Positions 6,208-11,467 of a stretch of 11,467 nt of DNA are shown here, in pieces. The notes under the pieces are model-generated. The model saw nothing but the letters and a program-made list of their open reading frames with translations, had not been told where the DNA came from and did not search any database. Every line of letters starts with the position of its first letter. Position 1 is the stretch's first letter. Source of the DNA: an uncultured Moraxella sp. Its GTDB lineage: Bacteria; Pseudomonadota; Gammaproteobacteria; Pseudomonadales; Moraxellaceae. The stretch covers positions 1-11,467 of the forward strand of contig CALJUC010000265.1 of the NCBI GenBank assembly GCA_937975585.1. Direction: 5' to 3'. Made by a program: the position numbers and the translations under genes.

Positions 6208-8082
6208 CTACTGTGCGGTAGTTTCAGTCGTCGGTTTGATTTTGACCTCAGTAACACTACGCAAGTACGCTAAGTAGTCTTCAAGCTGCGATTGACCAAT
6301 GGTATCACGTACCATCTGCGCGGTTTGTTGACGTAACTCAGGGGTGATTTGGTTGGTGTCTTGATTGATTGGACCGCCTACCAAAATACTAACGCCTTGC
6401 GACGTCGTTTGGGTCGTGACGGCTAGGTTTGTGTCAGTCGCTGGTGTGCTAAACGCCGCGCTACGTTCTTCAGGTAATAGCGTTGGGCTTTGGCGTGATA
6501 CTGGGCCAAGCGCGTTAAAGTCAATACCAAGTCCTTGAGTGCTGTTACGCTGACGGATTTGGGTGGCTAAGGTATTGGCTTTGCTCAGAGCCAGTTGACG
6601 CGCTTTTTGCTCAGTTAATTTGGCTTTAATCACTGGAACTGCTTCAGCTTGGCTTAATGCTTTAACCGCACGATGATTTTTAGGTTGTACCCATACGGTT
6701 TTGTCTTTTAAGTCCACGCCAACTGATACGCTGCCTTCTTGCAGCGCTAATTCATTAAACACGGCTGCGATGACCGCTGGTTGGTTGAGAACCGTGGTAT
6801 TATCAGTCTTAGTATAGTTCGCTAGGCTATGTGCCGCAATATTATAACGGCTAGCAAGCTCGCTAATACTAGCACCGGCCACGGCGTCATTGTTGATTTT
6901 GCCGACTAACTGCTGATACAGATGCTCACGTTTTTGCGTGGCGATTTGTTGGGTTAATTCTGCTTGCACGCTTTCGAGGCTTGGTGGGGTTGCACCATTG
7001 ATTTTAACCAATTTAAATAAGTGATAACCATAATTGGTTTGAATTGGGGCAGTGACTTGCCCAACTTTTAAGGCTTTAACCGCAGCCATGATTTTGTCAT
7101 AGTCATTTGGGAACATGTCTTTGGTAATAGGACCAATATTACCGCCCGTGTTTTTACTGCCTTCGTCTTGTGAGTATTGTTTGGCAAGGGCGGTGAAATC
7201 GGCCTTATTGCTATCAAGCTGCTGCTTTAAGCCAGTCAAGGTCGCTTGCGCATTGTTGCCATTGATTAAAATCATCGCCAATTCGTATTCGGTTTGGTTA
7301 CCACTTGTGGCTAGATAGCTTTGATATTGTTGCTGAAGTTCTTGCGCGGTTGGTGCAGGAACCGATAGCGTGGCTTTATCCACTATCAAGTAGTTAAGGT
7401 CAACGCGCTCTGGGCTTTTTAGCTCAGCTTTATGTTGGTTATAGTAGGCGCTAATCTCTGCGTCAGTGACTTGAACTTGTGAGGCAAAGTCTTGCCAGTT
7501 GATACGTGCAACCGATACAGAACGGACTTGGGCTTGTTGGTTAATCAAGGTATCGACATTGGCCATCGGAAACAAGGCAGTATTCATAATGCTGCGACTA
7601 AACGCAGTCACTGTTAAGTCTTGGCGCAATGAGTCAAACAATTGCTCTTTGGTCATACCGCGTTGTTTTAGAAATTCGGCAAATAACTCGTTAGAGAATT
7701 TACCATTTGCATCCAAGAAGGTTTTTTCGGTGGCCAATAATTGGGTAATACTGGCATCTGACACGGTAAAGCCAAGTTGATTGCTTTGGTGAATGAGTAA
7801 GTAACGGTCGACCAGGTTTTGCATGACTTGGTCACGTAGCGCGTCATTGTTAATCAAGCTTGTATCACCATTGACTTGCTCTAATAAGGCTTGACGGCGG
7901 TCATTCACGCTATTTTGTAACGTAGCGGCGTCAATATTTTGTTCGCCAACTTTGGCCACGGCATTTGGATCATCGCCTTGATTCACAATAGATTCAAAAC
8001 CAGTAATCGCTAAGGGTAATAAGAACAAAATGAGTAACCCTTTACCCATCCAACCTTTTAAAAACTCGCGTAATGCTTCCAT
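6208..8082 (-). CDS. ppiD: PpiD-type periplasmic folding factor (SurA-like N-domain plus parvulin domain)
   Basis: PpiD is anchored in the inner membrane, faces the periplasm at the Sec exit, and acts as chaperone for emerging envelope proteins. The 624 residues match the E. coli length (about 623). Seen: a short positive N-terminus (EALREFLKGWMGKG), one membrane anchor at about 14-32, and a SurA-like N-terminal chaperone region (about 40-260) with the DxxLRDQVMQNLVDRYLL helix. The parvulin domain spans about 265-362, with DFTALAKQYSQDEGSKNTGG, and ends NYGYHLFKL. A long C-terminal region follows (about 363-624). In E. coli the parvulin domain is reported to lack prolyl isomerase activity, so activity here cannot be assumed. 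The ribosome-binding site before ATG 8082 is weak (GTGAG). It stands alone, with a candidate promoter 74 bp upstream and the shared bidirectional terminator downstream. Confidence 0.93.
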   Translation of the reverse strand: MEALREFLKGWMGKGLLILFLLPLAITGFESIVNQGDDPNAVAKVGEQNIDAATLQNSVNDRRQALLEQVNGDTSLINNDALRDQVMQNLVDRYLLIHQSNQLGFTVSDASITQLLATEKTFLDANGKFSNELFAEFLKQRGMTKEQLFDSLRQDLTVTAFSRSIMNTALFPMANVDTLINQQAQVRSVSVARINWQDFASQVQVTDAEISAYYNQHKAELKSPERVDLNYLIVDKATLSVPAPTAQELQQQYQSYLATSGNQTEYELAMILINGNNAQATLTGLKQQLDSNKADFTALAKQYSQDEGSKNTGGNIGPITKDMFPNDYDKIMAAVKALKVGQVTAPIQTNYGYHLFKLVKINGATPPSLESVQAELTQQIATQKREHLYQQLVGKINNDAVAGASISELASRYNIAAHSLANYTKTDNTTVLNQPAVIAAVFNELALQEGSVSVGVDLKDKTVWVQPKNHRAVKALSQAEAVPVIKAKLTEQKARQLALSKANTLATQIRQRNSTQGLGIDFNALGPVSRQSPTLLPEERSAAFSTPATDTNLAVTTQTTSQGVSILVGGPINQDTNQITPELRQQTAQMVRDTIGQSQLEDYLAYLRSVTEVKIKPTTETTAQ

Positions 8083-8155
8083 CGTTACTCACTTGTTCAA
8101 CCGCGCCAACATCAGTGCGTTGTGTCGCTTAATTTATCAAAAAAATAAACGCTTT

Positions 8156-8184
8156 ATTATAGGTGAACTTCGTCATAAAAGCTA
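8156..8184 (-). promoter_or_regulatory. Candidate ppiD promoter
   Basis: On the minus strand a perfect TATAAT (8161-8156) lies 74 nt before the ppiD ATG. The hexamer 17 bp upstream, TAGCTT (8184-8179), is a poor -35. No better pair is visible in 8083-8324. The rest of this spacer holds only a short inverted repeat, GAAGCA-G-TGCTTC (8245-8257), and homopolymer T/A runs. Confidence 0.4.
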
Positions 8185-8324
8185 TGTTATACCTTTCCCA
8201 AAAATACACTATCTTTGACAAACATGCCTACCATTCTACCTTGCGAAGCAGTGCTTCTCACATCTCTACGCGTTTTTTTTGATAGGGGTGTTTTTGAGGT
8301 TGGGATTATAAAAATTGGTATGAT

Positions 8325-8363
8325 AAAAATAACGACTGCGGCAAAATGGATGTTTGCCGCAGT
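8325..8363 (-). terminator. Rho-independent terminator of the PPK2 gene
   Basis: ACTGCGGCAAA (8335-8345) and TTTGCCGCAGT (8353-8363) form a perfect, GC-rich 11-bp stem with a 7-nt loop, 30 nt beyond the PPK2 stop codon. On the minus strand it is followed by CGTTATTTTTATC, a slightly interrupted U-tract. It ends the PPK2 transcript before ppiD, so the two same-strand genes are probably not one operon. Confidence 0.75.
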
Positions 8364-8392
8364 ACACCTACCAGTCATTTAAGATATAAAAA

Positions 8393-9976
8393 CTATAAAC
8401 GTTCATCCAGTCGGTCGATCAGGGCTTTTAAGACCTTTAATCGCGCGGTATATTTGTCATCGGTGGCAATGATTTGCCACGGGCAGTCCGTCTGGTGGGT
8501 ATGCGCTATCATATCGCTTGCTGCTTGGACGTATTCATCCCATTTGCTGCGGTTGCGCCAATCCTCATCGGTGATTTTATATTGCTTATTCGGGGTATCT
8601 TCACGCGCATTAAAACGTTTGAGTTCTTCTTCATTACTAATCGCTAGCCAAAACTTGATAACAATCGCGCCGCTTTGGGTTAGGTCTTGTTCAAATCGGT
8701 TGATTTCATCATAAGCGCGTTGCCATTCGTTTGGTTTGGCAAAGCCTTCAATGCGTTCTACCAGTACTCGACCATACCAACTGCGGTCAAAGATAGTTAG
8801 GCGGCTGTCGTGGGCATTTTTTAGCAAATGATTATAAGCTTTAGGGTGGCGCTGACGTAATGGGTTTAAATCAATATCGACCAACTCATCATGGGGTAAG
8901 CGCGTCCAAAACCGCCATAAATACGGGTGTTTTAATTCGTCTTCGGTAGGCGCGCCAATGGGATGAATGGCATATTCACGTGGATCGAGCGGGGCGATGA
9001 TGCGTTTAATCGCACCACCTTTGCCCGCGGCGTCCATGCCTTCAAACACCAAAATAATATGACGAGAGCCGCGTTTGGTGAGTAGCTTGGCGAGCGTGTG
9101 TTGATAGCGCTCCAAGTACTTTTTATAGGTAACTTTGCCCAATGCCTCGCTATCTGGTTTAAGCAGTTCTTGCGGAATGTCGGCCATTTTAAATTCATCA
9201 GCCGATTTAGCGTTAGTGACTGGCGCATCAATACACGCATTGACTTGTTGGAGTTTATCCAATACCAATTGAGCAAATTTGATAGCACTTAAATCGCGGT
9301 CATTATCATAAATTCTGTGCCAACTAGCCTGCTTATCTAATAGATGCTCGGTAAACTGCTGAAAGCGTTTACGATGTTTGGACTTATTCCAATCTAGATG
9401 ATAGAGGGGTTCTGGAATAGTCGGATCTTCTTTAAGCCGTTCTTTGAGTATATTTGCTTCAACACAGAACCAACATTTAATGATTTCGGTGTTGTTATTG
9501 CTTAGGTCTTGTTCAAAGGCCTCGATGTCTTCCATCATCTGCGACAAACGCGCGTGATCAAGGTTATCAATATTGTCAAAATAATAACGAATCAGATCCG
9601 CGTACCAGTTACCGAAATAAACCGCCACTTCGCCATGACGTGGCAATTGTGCGGTATGACGCTGCCAAATCGGCTGATAGTCGCTGGGGTATTGTCCCAT
9701 TGTCGCATGGACTTTCAGGTAACGCGCATCCATCCACTCACTCAAGGTCTTGACGGCTTCGCCTTTACCAGATTTTTCCATGCCATTGACTAAAATCAGG
9801 ACACCGCGGGCATTTGGTTTATCCCGTGACGCTCGTAAGGCAGATTGCGCTTGTAATAGCGCATAATTAAGCTGGTCTTCATCCAAGGCGGTTAGGTTTG
9901 GTTTATCCGGTTCGGTTGATTTGGAGGTTGGATTCGTTGTTGGGAGAGGGTTGTTGGTCGCGGGTTTTTTGGCCAT
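8393..9976 (-). CDS. Polyphosphate:AMP phosphotransferase, two-domain PPK2 class II
   Basis: Class II PPK2 enzymes phosphorylate AMP to ADP with inorganic polyphosphate in the cytoplasm; the known example is PAP of Acinetobacter johnsonii. The 527 residues hold two fused PPK2 P-loop domains. The N-terminal one (about 30-245) has Walker A GMEKSGKGEA (65-74), and the C-terminal one (about 280-525) has GMDAAGKGGA (313-322). Only the second keeps the Walker B/arginine motif FDRSWYGRVLVERIEG (396-411) and the lid RNRSKWDEY (474-482). In the first domain the matching segment reads YFGNWYADL, losing the acidic residue. The C-terminal half is therefore the likely catalytic one, as reported for this class. 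Residues 1-27 are a low-complexity P/T/N-rich tail. The start ATG 9976 has AAGGA 7 nt upstream. A terminator follows. AMP as acceptor is inferred from architecture. The gene is divergent from the FFLEELY gene. Confidence 0.94.
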   Translation of the reverse strand: MAKKPATNNPLPTTNPTSKSTEPDKPNLTALDEDQLNYALLQAQSALRASRDKPNARGVLILVNGMEKSGKGEAVKTLSEWMDARYLKVHATMGQYPSDYQPIWQRHTAQLPRHGEVAVYFGNWYADLIRYYFDNIDNLDHARLSQMMEDIEAFEQDLSNNNTEIIKCWFCVEANILKERLKEDPTIPEPLYHLDWNKSKHRKRFQQFTEHLLDKQASWHRIYDNDRDLSAIKFAQLVLDKLQQVNACIDAPVTNAKSADEFKMADIPQELLKPDSEALGKVTYKKYLERYQHTLAKLLTKRGSRHIILVFEGMDAAGKGGAIKRIIAPLDPREYAIHPIGAPTEDELKHPYLWRFWTRLPHDELVDIDLNPLRQRHPKAYNHLLKNAHDSRLTIFDRSWYGRVLVERIEGFAKPNEWQRAYDEINRFEQDLTQSGAIVIKFWLAISNEEELKRFNAREDTPNKQYKITDEDWRNRSKWDEYVQAASDMIAHTHQTDCPWQIIATDDKYTARLKVLKALIDRLDERL

Positions 9977-10019
9977 TATTATTCCTTATCAAGTGAGGTA
10001 TAAAGCTTGTCAGATAATT

Positions 10020-10048
10020 ATTATAAATTGTAAGGATTTTACCTTACA
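10020..10048 (-). promoter_or_regulatory. Candidate PPK2 promoter overlapping a 7-bp inverted repeat (possible operator)
   Basis: On the minus strand TATAAT (10025-10020) has TGTAAG (10048-10043) 17 bp upstream as a weak -35. Between and over them lies a perfect inverted repeat, TGTAAGG (10029-10035)/CCTTACA (10042-10048), with a 6-nt spacer. It covers the -35 and spacer, where a regulator could block or recruit polymerase. The repeat is seen; promoter and operator roles are inferred. The rest of the divergent spacer to 10165 has only weak candidates for the plus-strand gene (TTGTAT at 10078 with TAAGGT at 10101). Confidence 0.4.
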
Positions 10049-10165
10049 GGATTTAACCAGCATCAACAATTTACGATTTGTATTTTTTGGACTTTTGCAT
10101 TAAGGTAATGGCAATTTTATCCAAATTCGAAATTTAACAACATTTATTGAGAGAAAATAGATACC

Positions 10166-10864
10166 ATGAGCGCCTTTCACCAATTACAACTAGACTTAGA
10201 GAGCTTTTGGCAACTGCCTTATCATGACAATGCCGCCTTGGCAGAAAAACTCGCCCAAGTCCAATCATGGCAGCGCGATCGAATTCATCGTACCCATCAA
10301 GCGCTATTTGGTCAGCCGAATCACCAAGCCATGGGTGAATTTTTGATTGACCAGTTATATGGTGGTGCCAAGTTCAATGTATTGGCCAAACAGTTGGGGC
10401 GTATGGCGGGCAAGGCAGAAAAGCTTGAAAAGTTTATCCCAAGAACAGCGGTTGAAACGGGTGTGGCGGGCATTATTGAAGCCATTACCGCGATTAAGTT
10501 AGATTTGCAGTTGGCACAATACTTATTTGACCAAAATCTTGAGGTCAATGAAGCGAATATGTTAGCCGCCTATCAAGCGGTGAATGCGCGTACGGCACGA
10601 GAAAAGCAAATCGAAGATTTAAAAACCATGTGCTATCGTACTGATAAGTATCTTAAGTCCTTTATCTTACAAAAGGCATTCTCGCTAGCCAAAGGACCCG
10701 CCTATAAATATAAATATCAGCCATTATATGACTTTATTGCCGATGGGTTTGTTGCGATGAAGCCTATTAAAAGTATTGGCAAGTTTATTGAACCATTTTG
10801 TGTGAAAGAATTGCAGATTATTGACAACGTTCATACAGGCAAACCACAGCCATTTGACGTATAA
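10166..10864 (+). CDS. FFLEELY-motif family protein, function unknown
   Basis: This 232-residue protein is predicted soluble and largely alpha-helical, with no signal peptide or membrane segment. The segment AMGEFLIDQLYGGAKF (55-70) corresponds to the AxxFFLEELYG motif of a conserved proteobacterial family of unknown function. The downstream pattern, a helix with many K/R, then IPRTAVETGVAGI (91-103) and LDLQLAQYLF, also fits that family, in which L-P-x-x-A-L-x-T is typical. The motif is diverged here: E-F-L-I-D-Q-L-Y. The C-terminal third (about 165-232) is basic and aromatic. The start ATG 10166 has only a weak GAGAG upstream. ubiE begins 126 bp downstream on the same strand with no terminator between, so cotranscription is possible. 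It is divergent from PPK2. The family call is from memory of the motif. Confidence 0.88.
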   Translation: MSAFHQLQLDLESFWQLPYHDNAALAEKLAQVQSWQRDRIHRTHQALFGQPNHQAMGEFLIDQLYGGAKFNVLAKQLGRMAGKAEKLEKFIPRTAVETGVAGIIEAITAIKLDLQLAQYLFDQNLEVNEANMLAAYQAVNARTAREKQIEDLKTMCYRTDKYLKSFILQKAFSLAKGPAYKYKYQPLYDFIADGFVAMKPIKSIGKFIEPFCVKELQIIDNVHTGKPQPFDV

Positions 10865-10990
10865 TAGCGCTGATAACATCAAGACAACGCGGCTCGCTCA
10901 AGCATAAAGCTGAAACCTAAAGCGAAAGCTAATGCAAATAAAGTTAGCTGCGTCTTACATTAGATTTAGATAAATGAACTGGGGATGATG

Positions 10991-11467
10991 ATGAGCGATA
11001 GCCACAATGACGTTAACAATAGCGCAGATAATACAACGTCTATTCAAGATAAACTGGTACGCGACAGCTTAACAGCTAATCAACGCTTAAACGAACAAGT
11101 GCAACAAGGGTTACAACAAAACAGTCAAGCTGCCAATTCAAGCGATACGCCAACCATGAGTCAAAGCGCATCACAGCAATTTAGCAGTTCTCAAAGCTTG
11201 CCGGAATCAGTACCGCAAGGCCAACAGTTAACCCAACCTGCGATTGTGACACCAAAAGACAATGTAGCCAATAAGTCGGCCAGTGGTTTTGACAAAACAG
11301 CGATTGTGAATCCGCACACTGCAGAAACCGATGGTGAAGAAGACACCCACTTTGGCTATCGCACGGTTAAAAAAGCAGAAAAACAAGAAAAAGTCGCTGA
11401 AGTCTTTACCTCAGTTGCCAAAAAATACGACATCATGAATGACTTGATGTCATTTGGTATTCATCGT
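10991..11467 (+). CDS. ubiE: Demethylmenaquinone/ubiquinone C-methyltransferase with long N-terminal extension, 3'-truncated by the window edge
   Basis: UbiE is the SAM-dependent methyltransferase of ubiquinone (and menaquinone) synthesis, acting at the inner face of the membrane. Only the 5' part is visible. The frame remains open to the window end, with THFGYRTVKKAEKQEKVAEV and then VAKKYDIMNDLMSFGIHR, a near-perfect match to the start of UbiE proteins. The methyltransferase core lies beyond the window. Usual UbiE proteins begin within a few residues of THFG, but here about 118 residues precede it. These are rich in Q, S, N and T, hydrophilic and probably disordered. Three tandem ATGs (10985, 10988, 10991) are in frame. 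GGGG at 10981-10984 is best spaced for the third, so 10991 is chosen. An internal ATG at 11156 lacks a ribosome-binding site. The spacer 10865-10984 holds an inverted repeat, AGCTAA/TTAGCT (10927-10949), and no clear promoter. Confidence 0.93.
   Translation, partial: MSDSHNDVNNSADNTTSIQDKLVRDSLTANQRLNEQVQQGLQQNSQAANSSDTPTMSQSASQQFSSSQSLPESVPQGQQLTQPAIVTPKDNVANKSASGFDKTAIVNPHTAETDGEEDTHFGYRTVKKAEKQEKVAEVFTSVAKKYDIMNDLMSFGIHR

Noticed and set aside
8245..8257. GAAGCA-G-TGCTTC hairpin as a terminator
   Set aside because: The stem is only 5-6 bp and the T-run is about 15 nt away, too far for intrinsic termination.
8187..8378. Minus-strand 63-aa ORF in the PPK2-ppiD spacer
   Set aside because: It begins just upstream of the terminator stem and runs through it, has a mixed basic/hydrophobic sequence without family resemblance, and lacks a good ribosome-binding site.
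8346..8714. Plus-strand ORF of 122 aa overlapping the 3' end of the PPK2 gene
   Set aside because: It starts within the PPK2 terminator hairpin and runs antisense to conserved PPK2 codons.
1..11467. CRISPR array, tRNA, rRNA, prophage or toxin-antitoxin pair
   Set aside because: No regularly spaced repeats, cloverleaf-like sequence, rRNA segments, phage genes or paired small ORFs were seen on either strand.

Overview
The window looks like ordinary chromosome from a gammaproteobacterium of the Moraxellaceae (Moraxella, Faucicola or Psychrobacter type). This is inferred from the moderate-to-low GC, the A/T-rich spacers and the gene set: class I ilvC, a two-domain class II PPK2, an FFLEELY-motif protein next to ubiE, and PpiD. 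No database search was possible, so the genus is a guess. I see no mobile element, CRISPR array, tRNA or rRNA.

Layout, left to right. (1) Bases 1-974 hold the 3' part of ilvC (+), followed by a rho-independent terminator. (2) 1112-1711 (+) encodes an unrecognised protein with four predicted membrane segments. (3) 1984-2196 (+) is a CspA-type cold-shock gene with a long probable leader, a 3'-UTR hairpin and a terminator. (4) 2604-4358 (+) is the etfBA operon for electron transfer flavoprotein, closed by a 13-bp perfect terminator. (5) 4447-4954 (-) is a decayed, internally deleted MFS transporter gene, followed by about 450 bp of apparently non-coding DNA. (6) 5408-6115 (+) is a TTG-initiated gene for a probable uracil-DNA-glycosylase-fold protein. 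It shares a bidirectional terminator with the convergent ppiD. (7) 6208-8082 (-) is ppiD. (8) 8393-9976 (-) is a two-domain polyphosphate:AMP phosphotransferase (PPK2 class II). (9) A divergent intergenic region carrying a 7-bp inverted repeat leads to 10166-10864 (+), an FFLEELY-motif protein. (10) 10991-11467 (+) is the 5' end of ubiE, with an unusual Q/S/N-rich N-terminal extension of about 118 residues.

The functional themes are branched-chain amino-acid synthesis (ilvC), electron transfer from flavoprotein dehydrogenases towards quinone (etfBA) and quinone methylation (ubiE), envelope protein folding (ppiD), polyphosphate-driven nucleotide phosphorylation (PPK2) and cold/RNA-chaperone function (csp). 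Apart from etfBA, and possibly the FFLEELY gene with ubiE, the genes appear to be separate transcription units, most ending in their own hairpin terminator.

I did not find a convincing undescribed multi-gene system. The points most worth a second look are the UDG-fold-like gene beside a decaying transporter locus, the N-terminal extension of UbiE, and the palindrome at the PPK2/FFLEELY divergent promoter region.
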